64,000 bases of DNA. Source: Candidatus Pantoea gossypiicola. GTDB taxonomy: Bacteria > Pseudomonadota > Gammaproteobacteria > Enterobacterales > Enterobacteriaceae. The stretch spans positions 1 to 64,000 of the forward strand of contig NZ_VWVM01000002.1 of NCBI RefSeq assembly GCF_008632075.1. Direction: 5' to 3'. A program made the translations under genes and the position numbers. This document shows positions 15,821-25,040 of this stretch, piece after piece. Under the pieces are notes generated by a model. That model was given only the letters and a program-made list of their open reading frames with translations, was not told the DNA's origin and made no database searches. The stretch's first letter is position 1, and each line of letters starts with the position of its first letter.

Positions 15821-15848
15821 GTTAAGTTAACTCATGAGTTAACTTAAC
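15821..15848 (-). promoter_or_regulatory. Operator palindrome of the HigBA-type operon
   Basis: A perfect 28-bp palindrome with half-site GTTAAGTTAACTCA, 16 bp upstream of the toxin start. Each arm itself contains GTTAA repeats. It is the natural site for antitoxin autorepression. Confidence 0.75.
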
Positions 15849-15945
15849 TCAAGGATCTATATCTTTCACAGACGGGGTAAATGAATGCAGTCGCCATCTT
15901 TGCAAAAGAGCCCTGAATCGTGAGTCATCCTATCCCGCACGGCAC

Positions 15946-16596
15946 TCAGTGGTGCAACATCTCATCCACCACCTCTGCATTCATCATCTGGTAGGGATAA
16001 TAGGTCGGCCAGTTGTCCATCTCCGCCAGCAGGGCCTGCTGAGACGCGTTACCCATAAAGATATGGAAATGGGCGGACTTACGCGGCCCGATGGTGTGAT
16101 CGCTGAACTGCACATATTTCGGTGCCTTGCTGCTGGCGTCCTGACACTCGAACAGGTAGCGCACCCCTTTCTTCCCGGACGTATAGGTCAGGATTTTGTG
16201 GCCTGCATAGTGATAGTGGCAGGCGCTGACCTTATCGCCGACATGGAACTCCATCACGCCATTTTCGATCCCAATGGTATCGACGTCGGTGGCGTAGCCT
16301 TTGCGATAGTAGGCCTTGTACTGCTCTGCCGTTTTACTCTTGTCCTGCTGCGCTTTCTTCTGCCAGACCGGGTCCAGTTCGCCACTTTGCAGCAGGGGAT
16401 AGACCGACTGCCAGATTCCATCCCAGTCAGAGAGCGGACGATCTTTCACATCGCCGTCAGCGAAAACCCCTTCCGCCGCCTTCTGCTCCATCGCTGACAG
16501 CGGTTTGCCATGTGAATGCGTGCCGTGTGCCAGCGTCTGCGGGCTGATTAGCAGCGCGCCCACGATCCCAATCCATTTACCTGCGTGTTTCGTCAA
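15946..16596 (-). CDS. zinT: Periplasmic zinc-binding protein ZinT (YodA)
   Basis: A periplasmic metal chaperone of 216 residues, the E. coli length, that binds Zn and supports ZnuABC uptake in zinc shortage. The signal peptide [23 protein letters not shown] is followed by a His-rich stretch (HGTHSHGKP) and the lipocalin-like domain: [34 protein letters not shown] and [12 protein letters not shown] with metal His residues. No ATG is available; TTG at 16596 has GAGG eight bases upstream, better than the TTG at 16614. A Zur box lies 30 bp upstream. Confidence 0.9.
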   Translation of the reverse strand: MTKHAGKWIGIVGALLISPQTLAHGTHSHGKPLSAMEQKAAEGVFADGDVKDRPLSDWDGIWQSVYPLLQSGELDPVWQKKAQQDKSKTAEQYKAYYRKGYATDVDTIGIENGVMEFHVGDKVSACHYHYAGHKILTYTSGKKGVRYLFECQDASSKAPKYVQFSDHTIGPRKSAHFHIFMGNASQQALLAEMDNWPTYYPYQMMNAEVVDEMLHH

Positions 16597-16625
16597 AGCC
16601 AGATCCTCAGTCAACGTTACAAAAT

Positions 16626-16648
16626 GAAATGTTATGATATAACATTTC
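16626..16648 (-). promoter_or_regulatory. Zur operator of zinT
   Basis: A 23-bp dyad, GAAATGTTAT at one end and ATAACATTTC at the other with a 3-bp centre, matches the enterobacterial Zur consensus GAAATGTTATANTATAACATTTC at 22 of 23 positions. It predicts repression of zinT when zinc is plentiful. Confidence 0.92.
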
Positions 16649-16722
16649 TTATATCAACGTAAAATCTCGCCTGACTCTATTAATTTTATTTATTGGTTAG
16701 TGACCTCGTATGGCACATCACA

Positions 16723-16783
16723 CGCGCCTGCAACGGGCAAAGCTGGCGTGGTATCAAAACGGGTTGCCCGCATAGCAGGCGCG
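16723..16783. repeat. Inverted repeat upstream of katE
   Basis: Arms CGCGCCTGC-AA-CGGGCAA (16723-16740) and TTGCCCG-CATA-GCAGGCGCG (16764-16783) can form a long interrupted stem around a 23-base loop. It sits in the 335-bp gap between the Zur box and katE, far from any gene end. A 21-codon frame inside it (16710-16775) has no ribosome site. Role unknown; it could be a remnant of a repeat element or a regulatory structure. Confidence 0.55.
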
Positions 16784-16934
16784 GGCTGACAAACCGCTAA
16801 GCCAGACGGCACAAGGTGTGAATAAGCGAAGCGAGAATAAGCATTCAGTGATAAGCCCGGTTTTGCTGTCGGATGAAACAGGCGCTGTCGCTAAGGTTAA
16901 ATAGTCGAATTAGCCTCAGCATTGTTCAGGTTGT

Positions 16935-16945
16935 TCTATATTTAG
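16935..16945 (+). promoter_or_regulatory. Probable sigma-S-type -10 of katE
   Basis: TCTATATTTAG resembles the RpoS extended -10 KCTAYRCTTAA and lies 39 bp before the katE start. RpoS control of katE is established in E. coli; the promoter call here is inferred. Confidence 0.45.
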
Positions 16946-16983
16946 TGTCGCCGAACGTAAAATAACAGCTGGAGCATGGATTA

Positions 16984-19248
16984 ATGTCGAAAGAAACCGA
17001 GAAGAAACCCCTGAGCGAACGCGCGCCGACCACCGGCCCGGAATCATCAGAGCCGGGGCTGGGATCGCTGGCACCGAAAGATGGTTCACATCAGCCCCCA
17101 GCCGAACCGACCCCGCCAGGCAAGCAGCCTACCGCCCCAGGCAGCCTGAAAGCGCCACAGACGCACAACGCCAAACTTGACCAGCTTGAAGCCAGCCGTA
17201 AAAACGGCACCGACCGCGCCCTTACAACCAACCAGGGCACACGCATCGCCAACGATCAGAACTCACTGCGTGCCGGTTCGCGTGGTCCGACGCTGCTGGA
17301 AGACTTTATTATGCGTGAGAAGATCACGCACTTTGACCATGAGCGTATCCCGGAGCGTATCGTGCATGCCCGTGGCTCTGCCGCACACGGCTATTTCCAG
17401 CCGTATCGCTCCCTGAAAGATCTGACTAAAGCGCAGTTCCTCAGCGATCCCGAGCAGACCACCCCCGTCTTCGTGCGTTTCTCCACGGTTCAGGGCGGTG
17501 CAGGATCTGCCGATACCGTGCGTGATATTCGCGGTTTCGCCGCCAAGTTCTACACCGAAGAGGGAGTGTTTGACCTGGTCGGCAACAACACGCCGGTATT
17601 CTTCATTCAGGATGCGCACAAATTCCCTGACTTTGTGCATGCCGTGAAGCCAGAGCCGCACAACGAAATCCCGCAGGGCCAGAGTGCCCATGACACCTTC
17701 TGGGATTACGTCTCTCTGCAGCCGGAAACCATGCACAATGTCATCTGGGCGATGTCTGACCGCGGTATTCCACGCAGCTATCGCACCATGGAAGGTTTTG
17801 GTATCCACACCTTCCGCCTGATTAACGCCGAAGGCAAAGCGACCTTTGTCCGTTTCCACTGGAAGCCGGTGGCCGGTAAAGCCTCGCTGTTGTGGGACGA
17901 GTCACAAAAACTGACCGGTCGCGATCCCGATTTCCATCGCCGCGATCTGTGGGAAGCGATTGAAGCGGGGGATTTCCCGGAATATGAGCTGGGCCTGCAA
18001 TTGATCCCGGAAGAAGATGAGTTCAAATTCGATTTCGATATTCTGGATGCCACCAAGCTGATCCCGGAAGCCCTGGTGCCGGTGGAAATTGTCGGCAAGA
18101 TGGTGCTTAACCGCAACCCGGACAACTTCTTTGCCGAAACCGAGCAGGTCGCGTTCCACCCAGGCCATATCGTGCCGGGTCTGGATTTCTCCAACGATCC
18201 ACTGCTGCAGGGGCGTCTCTTCTCCTATACCGACACGCAGATCAGTCGTCTGGGCGGACCGAACTTCCATGAAATCCCGATCAACCGTCCGACCTGCCCG
18301 TACCATAACTTCCAGCGTCAGGGCATGCATCGTCAGGATATCGACACCAATCCGGCAAACTACGAGCCGAACTCAATTAATGACAACTGGCCGCGCGAAA
18401 CGCCACCTGCTGCAACAGGCGGCGGCTTCGAAAGCTATCAGGAGCGGGTTGAGGGCCACAAAGTGCGCGAGCGCAGCCCGTCATTCGGCGAATATTATTC
18501 CCAGCCGCGCCTGTTCTGGAACAGCCAGACTGAAGTTGAGCAGCAGCATATCATCGGTGCCTACTCGTTTGAGCTGAGTAAAGTGGCGCGCGCCTATATC
18601 CGTGAGCGTGTGGTCGATCATCTGGCACGCATTGATACCAAACTGGCGCAGGGCGTGGCGGATAACCTCGGACTTGCCCTGACTGATGAGCAGCGCAATC
18701 TCCAGCCACCGGCTGCGGTGAACGGCCTGACCAAAGATGACAGCCTGAGCCTTTACGCTATCCCGGATGGTGAGATTAAAGGTCGTCAGGTGGCGCTGCT
18801 GCTGAGCGATGGTGTGAAAGCGGCTGATGTGCTGGCGATTTTGCAGGCGCTGAAAGCGGAAGGTGTGCATGCCAAACTGCTGGCACCGCATATGGGCCAG
18901 GTGCGCGCGGATGACGGTTCAGTGCTGCCGGTTGATGCCACCTTTGCCGGTCTGCCTTCTCTGACCTTTGATGCAGTCATCGTGCCGAATGGCAATATCG
19001 ATGCTCTGCTGTTAAGCGGCGATGCCCGTTACTTCCTGCTGGAAGCCTACAAGCACCTCAAGGTGATTGGTCTGGTGGGCGACGCGCGCCGCTTTAAAGC
19101 GCAATTCGGCCTGGAAGATGCCGATCAGGAAGAAGGCATTGTACAGGGCGACTCGGCGGAGATCGCACTGATGTCGGATTTCACGCAGGCGATGAAAGCG
19201 CACCGCGTCTGGTCCCGCAGCCAGAAGGCACAGTCCGTTCCGGCCTGA
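16984..19248 (+). CDS. katE: Hydroperoxidase II, large-subunit haem catalase KatE
   Basis: A monofunctional haem catalase of 754 residues (E. coli HPII 753). A Pro/Gln-rich N-terminal arm (1-100) leads to the core with the catalytic His in [14 protein letters not shown], Asn in [18 protein letters not shown], and the proximal haem region [15 protein letters not shown] with Tyr. The C-terminal 150 residues ([21 protein letters not shown]...) form the flavodoxin/DJ-1-like domain of large catalases. GGAG precedes the ATG. It complements the manganese catalase 4 kb upstream and is monocistronic with its own terminator. Confidence 0.97.
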   Translation: MSKETEKKPLSERAPTTGPESSEPGLGSLAPKDGSHQPPAEPTPPGKQPTAPGSLKAPQTHNAKLDQLEASRKNGTDRALTTNQGTRIANDQNSLRAGSRGPTLLEDFIMREKITHFDHERIPERIVHARGSAAHGYFQPYRSLKDLTKAQFLSDPEQTTPVFVRFSTVQGGAGSADTVRDIRGFAAKFYTEEGVFDLVGNNTPVFFIQDAHKFPDFVHAVKPEPHNEIPQGQSAHDTFWDYVSLQPETMHNVIWAMSDRGIPRSYRTMEGFGIHTFRLINAEGKATFVRFHWKPVAGKASLLWDESQKLTGRDPDFHRRDLWEAIEAGDFPEYELGLQLIPEEDEFKFDFDILDATKLIPEALVPVEIVGKMVLNRNPDNFFAETEQVAFHPGHIVPGLDFSNDPLLQGRLFSYTDTQISRLGGPNFHEIPINRPTCPYHNFQRQGMHRQDIDTNPANYEPNSINDNWPRETPPAATGGGFESYQERVEGHKVRERSPSFGEYYSQPRLFWNSQTEVEQQHIIGAYSFELSKVARAYIRERVVDHLARIDTKLAQGVADNLGLALTDEQRNLQPPAAVNGLTKDDSLSLYAIPDGEIKGRQVALLLSDGVKAADVLAILQALKAEGVHAKLLAPHMGQVRADDGSVLPVDATFAGLPSLTFDAVIVPNGNIDALLLSGDARYFLLEAYKHLKVIGLVGDARRFKAQFGLEDADQEEGIVQGDSAEIALMSDFTQAMKAHRVWSRSQKAQSVPA

Positions 19249-19262
19249 TGCGTTGAGTAAAT

Positions 19263-19291
19263 AAAAAACCGCCTCCAGGGGCGGTTTTTTT
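19263..19291. terminator. Terminator between katE and the chemoreceptor gene
   Basis: AAAAAACCGCC/GGCGGTTTTTTT with a short loop works in both directions, closing katE (plus) and possibly the convergent chemoreceptor gene. Confidence 0.85.
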
Positions 19292-19346
19292 ATGCCGGAA
19301 AGCGTAGCACAGTCGCGTGCGCGGTGATCCGTAAGACGTTCCGTTA

Positions 19347-21005
19347 TCAGAAGGTCTGCCAGTTCTCATTGTCCGTCACAGCAGCAGGCTGACGTTTTGG
19401 CACAGCAATCGCCTTCGCAACCGGTGTGGCGGAGAACGCCGTATGCAGACTGCCGGTTTTAAATACCGACACCGTTTTACGCAGGTAGCTCGCCTGCTCC
19501 TCCAGCGAGGCGGCAGCAGTGGCGGACTCCTCCACCAGCGCGGCGTTCTGCTGCGTCACCCCATCCATCTCAGAAACCGCAATGCAGACCTGCTCAATGC
19601 CCCGCGTCTGTTCGGTCGAGGATGCCGCAATCTCTTCGATCAGCTGCGTTACCCGGCTTACCGACTTCACGATGCTCTCCATCGCGGTGCCCGCCTGCGC
19701 AGCATGACCAGCACCGGTTTTGATCCGCTCGGCTGAGCGGTCGATCAGTCCGCGAATTTCCTGCGCGGCGCTGGCGCTGCGTCCAGCCAGCGAGCGCACT
19801 TCACCCGCCACCACCGCAAATCCACGCCCCTGTTCACCGGCACGCGCGGCTTCAACCGCAGCGTTCAGCGCCAGAATATTGGTCTGGAAGGCGATGCTGT
19901 CGATAATGGCGATAATACCGGCAATTTGATTCGAGCTTTCGCTGATCTGATCCATGTTGGCAATCACCCGGGCAACGGTCTCGCCACCCTGCAGGGCCGT
20001 CGCTGACGCCTCTTTCGACACCGTGGTCGCCTGCTGCGCATTGTCTGCGTTGAGTTTTACCGTCGAGGTAAGCTGCTCCATGCTGGCGGCGGTCTGTTCC
20101 AGAGCAGCTGCCTGCTGTTCGGTTCGCGAGGAGAGATCGGTGCTGCCGGCGGAAATTTCCGCTGCACCGGTGAAGATAGAGCGGGTGGCGTCATCGACCG
20201 AGGTAATGGTGACCACCAGCGCATCACGCATCTGCTGCAGCTCCTGAATCAGCTGGCCCATCTCGTTGCGGCCTTCCTGCTGAATCGCCGAAGTTAAATC
20301 CCCTGCCGAGATAGCGCGCATATGCGCGGTCAGCCTGGCCAGCGGGTTAATCAGCAGCTTCTGCAGTCCTATCCAGACAGCAACCCCAATCACGCCGGTG
20401 ATCAGGCCGATGGTCAGCAGCGCCCAGAGTGCATCCGTCAGGCTGCGCTGATTGTGCAGAGAGGTATCTTTCATCAGCTGGATGTTCACCGCACGCCAGG
20501 CCTCATAGGCCGTGTCGAGCTGATCCTGCGCCGCCTGCGCTTCGAGGTTGCCATACGCCGGGTAGTTGCCCTGCTTCAGAAAGGTAATAGAGGCCAGCAT
20601 AGTGTCACGCATCTGCTGATAAGCCGTCTGAACCTGCGTTGACTGGGCGTCGCCCTGTTCTGCTTTACGCGGCATCGCCTGCCACGCTTTAAAGTCTGCA
20701 TCCGCGCTTTCCGCTGACTGACCCGCCTGCTCCAGCAGCGCAGCCATCGCCGCAAGGGATTTTGGGTCCTGCTGATTTTTCAGGAAACGGATTGCCACGC
20801 GATTGATGGTAACGCGGGTTTTAATCAGGGTTTTCACCGCATCGCTCAGGTGCTGCTGCTGCAGCGTCAGCTGCTCGGCCGCCACGAAGTTTTTGTCGGC
20901 TTTTGACACGCCGTTGTAGAACAGAAATCCGGTCAGGGTCAGTAACGTAATAAAGACGGCAAGCACCGCCAGAATACCGTGAGTTATTTTAAGATTTTTA
21001 AGCAT
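19347..21005 (-). CDS. Methyl-accepting chemotaxis protein (Tsr/Tar-like)
   Basis: An inner-membrane chemoreceptor of 552 residues. TM1 spans about residues 10-32, then a periplasmic four-helix sensor rich in Gln/Ala, TM2 (about 190-212, [20 protein letters not shown]), a HAMP linker, methylation helices and the invariant hairpin tip ([20 protein letters not shown]...). The C-terminus ends ENWQTF, an NWxxF-type CheR/CheB-docking tail, so it is a high-abundance-type receptor. The ligand is unknown. The gene stands alone, without other chemotaxis genes nearby. Confidence 0.93.
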   Translation of the reverse strand: MLKNLKITHGILAVLAVFITLLTLTGFLFYNGVSKADKNFVAAEQLTLQQQHLSDAVKTLIKTRVTINRVAIRFLKNQQDPKSLAAMAALLEQAGQSAESADADFKAWQAMPRKAEQGDAQSTQVQTAYQQMRDTMLASITFLKQGNYPAYGNLEAQAAQDQLDTAYEAWRAVNIQLMKDTSLHNQRSLTDALWALLTIGLITGVIGVAVWIGLQKLLINPLARLTAHMRAISAGDLTSAIQQEGRNEMGQLIQELQQMRDALVVTITSVDDATRSIFTGAAEISAGSTDLSSRTEQQAAALEQTAASMEQLTSTVKLNADNAQQATTVSKEASATALQGGETVARVIANMDQISESSNQIAGIIAIIDSIAFQTNILALNAAVEAARAGEQGRGFAVVAGEVRSLAGRSASAAQEIRGLIDRSAERIKTGAGHAAQAGTAMESIVKSVSRVTQLIEEIAASSTEQTRGIEQVCIAVSEMDGVTQQNAALVEESATAAASLEEQASYLRKTVSVFKTGSLHTAFSATPVAKAIAVPKRQPAAVTDNENWQTF

Positions 21006-21229
21006 GTCCGCAGACTCATATCAGAGGAGGTAAAACGGTTATCGGCCAGCAAGACATTTATCTGAGTGCAGTTGCAGAGAAGCCTGCTCTCCGCAACACG
21101 CCGGATGCAGCCAGCACGCCGTTTACGGCAGAAAAACGGGGCCGACGGAGCCTGGACGCATTCGGCGCTTAACAAGCGCCCCCGTGCTGTGGTTGAATTC
21201 GCCCCTTACATTTTTCGCACGTGGTTAAC

Positions 21230-22486
21230 ATGCATTACATTCAGAGTCTGATGAGTTTTATTGAGGGAAACCGGGTGCTGTCGATCGGCTTCAGCCTGCT
21301 GCTGCTGATTATGGCGGGGATGGTCACTCACCTGATCTGCAAATTTTTCATCGTCAAAGTGATCAGGAAGGTCTTTTTCAGCAGTCATAAAAAAGATGTT
21401 CCGCTGGATAAAGATGTCCGCCTCTCTCAGAAGCTGTCAAATTTTGTGCCGGTGATTGTGGTCTACAATTTCCTGCAATTCATGCCGGGCCTGCCTGAAA
21501 ACCTGAAAGTGGCGATTCAGACCATCTGCGGCATTCTGTTTTTTGTCTATCTGTCGATCTTCTTCAACGAAGTGCTGGAGATTGTTAACAACTCCTACTC
21601 ACGCAAATCGAAGCGCAAGAATCACTCGATCAAGGGCTATATCCAGATTGGCAAAATCCTGGTGCATATTATCGCTGCGATCATGATTCTGGCGATTATG
21701 TCCAACAAGTCGCCCGCGATTATTATCTCCTCGCTGGGTGCGGTCGCCGCGGTGCTGATGCTGATCTTCCAGCATACGCTGCTGTCGCTGGTGGCGAATA
21801 TTCAGCTCTCCTCCAACGATGTGCTGCAACTGGGCGACTGGATTGAGATGCCGGACAGAAATATCAGCGGCGAGGTGATCGATATTGCGCTGCATACCAT
21901 CACTATCCGCAACTGGGATAACACCATTTCGCGTATCCCGACCAAGAACTTCCTGACCGAAACCTACACCAACTGGCAGGCGATGTTCTCCTCGGGCGCG
22001 CGCCGCATCATGCGCAGCTTTTATCTTGACCAGAAATCGATCAGCTTTGTGAATCAGGAGATGCTGCAGGCGATGAGCCAGATCCGCCTCGCGGGCGAAA
22101 CGATCACTGAGCTGCTGGATGGACGGGATATCAATGCCGTCGGCGACCGCTGGTTTATGGAGAACGGCATCACTAACCTCATGGTGTTCCGTAAATTCCT
22201 GAGTGCCTGGCTGGCCCAGCGTGATGATATTAAGAAAGAGATGTATATCGTGGTGCGGCCGCTGAAACCGTCGCCGGATGGGTTGCCGGTAGAAATCTAC
22301 TGCTTCACCTCATCCATTTTCTGGGCCGATTATGAAAATACCCAGGCGGCAATTTTTGAGTATATCTATGCCATGGCCCGGTTATTTGAATTGCAGATTT
22401 ACCAGCATCCTGCCGGTTCTGATTTCGCCCGTCTGGCGCAGCCGCGTCCCATTAGCGGGGATGCAGAGCCCAACGGCATGCCGTAA
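21230..22486 (+). CDS. MscS-family mechanosensitive channel, YbdG-like
   Basis: An inner-membrane protein of 418 residues. Several N-terminal membrane helices (about 15-40, 75-120, 135-160) precede the pore helix and MscS beta domain with SPAIIISSLGAVAAVLMLIFQHTLLSLVANIQLSSNDVLQLGDWIEMP, which matches YbdG (MscM) of E. coli nearly word for word in pattern. VIDIALHTITIRNWDNTISRIPT follows. It would release solutes on hypo-osmotic shock, useful beside a trehalose pathway. The ATG at 21230 is used; a GTG nine bases earlier is possible. The ribosome site is weak. Confidence 0.9.
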   Translation: MHYIQSLMSFIEGNRVLSIGFSLLLLIMAGMVTHLICKFFIVKVIRKVFFSSHKKDVPLDKDVRLSQKLSNFVPVIVVYNFLQFMPGLPENLKVAIQTICGILFFVYLSIFFNEVLEIVNNSYSRKSKRKNHSIKGYIQIGKILVHIIAAIMILAIMSNKSPAIIISSLGAVAAVLMLIFQHTLLSLVANIQLSSNDVLQLGDWIEMPDRNISGEVIDIALHTITIRNWDNTISRIPTKNFLTETYTNWQAMFSSGARRIMRSFYLDQKSISFVNQEMLQAMSQIRLAGETITELLDGRDINAVGDRWFMENGITNLMVFRKFLSAWLAQRDDIKKEMYIVVRPLKPSPDGLPVEIYCFTSSIFWADYENTQAAIFEYIYAMARLFELQIYQHPAGSDFARLAQPRPISGDAEPNGMP

Positions 22487-22529
22487 CCGGCGACCTGCTG
22501 TGGCGGTCCCGCACCGCCACAGCAGGTCA

Positions 22530-22826
22530 TTAACTCTTACTCAGCGCATAGTTCAGCACTTTGTCATTCTTCATCTGCACGGTCAGCGTCTGCCCTTCGG
22601 TGGTATTCAGGGTGCGCGCCTCACTGTAGGTCCACTTCAGCAACCGCTGACCGTCCGGGTAAGGCGTCTCACTGTCAGGCTGACCAAACAGCGCGATCAA
22701 CTGGGCTTTGGTCGTCTGACCCGCATGAATCTGCTGCAGATTACGGTTGTCCAGCCGATGTCCGACCCGGTTAGAACAGGCGGAAACCAATAGCAGCAGC
22801 GTGACTAACAGAACGCGTTTCCTCAC
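22530..22826 (-). CDS. Small lipoprotein with SmpA/OmlA (BamE-like) domain
   Basis: A lipoprotein of 98 residues from a GTG start at 22826, preceded by AAAGGA. MRKRVLLVTLLLLVSAC is a signal peptide with lipobox Cys17. The mature domain reads LQQIHAGQTTKAQLIALFGQPDSETPYPDGQRLLKWTYSEA, the pattern of SmpA/OmlA/OsmE domains, where GxT...LlGxP is conserved. It is not BamE itself (gene context differs). The role is probably envelope maintenance or osmotic stress. Convergent with the mechanosensitive channel gene. Confidence 0.8.
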   Translation of the reverse strand: MRKRVLLVTLLLLVSACSNRVGHRLDNRNLQQIHAGQTTKAQLIALFGQPDSETPYPDGQRLLKWTYSEARTLNTTEGQTLTVQMKNDKVLNYALSKS

Positions 22827-23255
22827 GTAATATCCTTTTGAAATGTTCAGCGCCGCAGATCCTCCAGCGTGACCTGCGCGATCGCGCTTAAGCTTATAGT
22901 GAATCCGCGCCATCCGGCAGGATTTTCTGGGCCAGCCCCCCATGATTTTCCCCTGGCAGAGGCCGATTCAGAGCAATTAACGCAAATTAATGCGCCTGAA
23001 CAGCCTGCCGCCCTGCGACTGCAACATCTTAGTCTATGATTACTCTCTGTATGCCGCGTGGAAGCGGTCTCACTTTTTCTCTTCCCGCCGCATCACGCTG
23101 AATACCAGTCCAGCTTCCTGGCTGAAGAGGCGCGCCAGCCCACCTGGCATCCGGGTCTCACTGATAGCTTTACGATTTTTTGACGCTTGCGTCATCGACA
23201 TCCTATTCGCGCGGTGGTCACCATCGCGTATTTCCAGGCTAAATGAGGCAACTGA
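22827..23255. other. Intergenic region upstream of treZ, 429 bp
   Basis: It separates the divergent lipoprotein and treZ genes and must contain both promoters. Minus-strand frames entering it from treZ lack starts and family features. No operator or RNA structure stood out. GAGG at about 23246 serves treZ. Confidence 0.35.
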
Positions 23256-25040
23256 ATGGAATCCAAATCTTTTTCTAAAAGTTGGGGCGCTGAACGGGTT
23301 GCCAGTGACGAGGTGCGTTTCCGCCTCTGGGCAACCGGTCAGCAACGCGTGACGCTGCGTCTCGCCGGTAAAGACATTGAGATGACACCGCAGGCTGACG
23401 GCTGGTTTGAAGCCCGGGTCGCCGGTGTGGCTGCGAATGCCGAATATGATTTTGTGCTGGCGGATGGCACGGCAGTGCCCGATCCCGCCGCCCGCGCCCA
23501 GAAAGCGGAGGTCAACGGTCCCTCACTGGTGATCGATCCTGACGCGTATCAGTGGCAGAACACGAGCTGGAAGGGGCGTCCGTGGACAGAGTCAGTGGTC
23601 TATGAACTGCACATCGGCACCTTTACCCAGGAAGGCACCTTCCGGGCGGCGATTGAGAAATTGCCAATGCTGGCTGAGACCGGCATCACCATGATTGAAG
23701 TGCTGCCGGTGTCGCAGTTTGGCGGTAATCGCGGCTGGGGCTACGATGGCGTGCTGCTCTATGCACCGCATGCCGCCTACGGCTCACCCGATGATTTCAA
23801 AGCCTTTATCGATGCGGCGCACGGTCACGGCCTGTCGGTGGTGCTGGATATTGTGCTGAACCATTTCGGCCCGGAGGGCAACTATCTGCCGCTGCTCGCG
23901 CCAGACTTCTTCCATAAAGAGCGTCAGACGCCGTGGGGCGCCGGTATCGCCTATGACGTTGATGCGGTACGCCGCTATATCGTGGAAGCACCGCTCTACT
24001 GGCTGCAGGAGTTTAATCTGGATGGCCTGCGCTTTGATGCCATCGATCAGATTGATGACCCGAGCGAAAAGCATGTGCTGGTTGAGATTGCCGAGCGCAT
24101 CCGCGCCACTATTACCGACCGCCCCATTCATCTCACCACCGAAGATTGCCGAAACGTTACCTTCCTGCATCCGCGCGACGAAAACGGAGACGCTCCGCTG
24201 TTTACCGGCGAATGGAACGATGACCTCCACAACGCCGTGCATGTGCTGGCAACCGGTGAAACTCACGCTTATTACCAGGATTTTGCTGACCAGCCGGCGC
24301 AGCGGGTAGCGCGAGCGCTGGCAGAAGGCTTTGTCTATCAGGGCGAAGTCTCAGCACAGTCGGGCGAGCCGCGCGGCGTGAAGAGCAGCAGCCAGCCGCC
24401 GGTCGCCTTTGTCGACTTCATCCAGAACCATGACCAGACGGGCAACCGCGCGCAGGGCGAACGGCTGGTCTCGCTGGCGGGTGCAGAGCGGACGCAGGTG
24501 CTGCTGGCCATGCTGCTGGTCTCGCCACACATTCCGCTGCTGTTTATGGGCGAAGAGTATGGCGAAACCCGACCGTTCCTGTTTTTCACCGATTTCCACG
24601 GCGATCTGGCTAAAGCGGTGCGTGAAGGTCGCGCCCGGGAGTTTGAAGGCCATGCCGGTCACGGCGAAACCGTGCCGGATCCTAACGATATCACCACCTT
24701 TGAACAGTCGAAACTCGACTGGCAGCGTACAGAAACGCCGGAAGGTCAGCAGTGGCTGGCGCTGACACGTCATCTGCTGGCGCTGCGTCAGGAACATATC
24801 GTCCCGCTGCTGCAGACCGCCGGCGGTGATGCCGGTCAGGTGGTGAAAACCGCAGACGATTTCCTGGCGGTGCGCTGGGACTTCCCGCAGGGCACGCTGT
24901 CACTGGCGCTGAACGTCGGCGACAGCACGCAGCCGATCCCCGATTTGCCGGGTGAAACGCTGTTTGCCTGGCCGCAGACCGCAACCGAACTGATTCCCAA
25001 CGCTATCGTGGTGCGTCTGGCTAAGAGAGAAGCAGAATGA
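23256..25040 (+). CDS. treZ: Malto-oligosyltrehalose trehalohydrolase TreZ
   Basis: A GH13 hydrolase of 594 residues that releases trehalose from maltooligosyl-trehalose. An N-terminal beta-sandwich (1-100, RFRLWATGQQRVTLRLAG) precedes the barrel: YELHIGTFTQEGTF, VLPVSQFGGNRGWGYDGV, VVLDIVLNHFGPEGNYL, nucleophile in DGLRFDAIDQI, acid/base Glu in HLTTEDCRN and FIQNHDQTGNR. First gene of treZ-treY-glgX; its stop overlaps the treY start by four bases. With TreY it turns glycogen-type glucans into trehalose without UDP-glucose. Confidence 0.95.
   Translation: MESKSFSKSWGAERVASDEVRFRLWATGQQRVTLRLAGKDIEMTPQADGWFEARVAGVAANAEYDFVLADGTAVPDPAARAQKAEVNGPSLVIDPDAYQWQNTSWKGRPWTESVVYELHIGTFTQEGTFRAAIEKLPMLAETGITMIEVLPVSQFGGNRGWGYDGVLLYAPHAAYGSPDDFKAFIDAAHGHGLSVVLDIVLNHFGPEGNYLPLLAPDFFHKERQTPWGAGIAYDVDAVRRYIVEAPLYWLQEFNLDGLRFDAIDQIDDPSEKHVLVEIAERIRATITDRPIHLTTEDCRNVTFLHPRDENGDAPLFTGEWNDDLHNAVHVLATGETHAYYQDFADQPAQRVARALAEGFVYQGEVSAQSGEPRGVKSSSQPPVAFVDFIQNHDQTGNRAQGERLVSLAGAERTQVLLAMLLVSPHIPLLFMGEEYGETRPFLFFTDFHGDLAKAVREGRAREFEGHAGHGETVPDPNDITTFEQSKLDWQRTETPEGQQWLALTRHLLALRQEHIVPLLQTAGGDAGQVVKTADDFLAVRWDFPQGTLSLALNVGDSTQPIPDLPGETLFAWPQTATELIPNAIVVRLAKREAE

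Noticed and set aside
16710..16775. 21-codon frame within the inverted repeat before katE
   Set aside because: No ribosome site; explained by the repeat.
23070..23345. 91-codon minus-strand frame overlapping the treZ start
   Set aside because: It covers the treZ ribosome site and N-terminus and lacks its own ribosome site.
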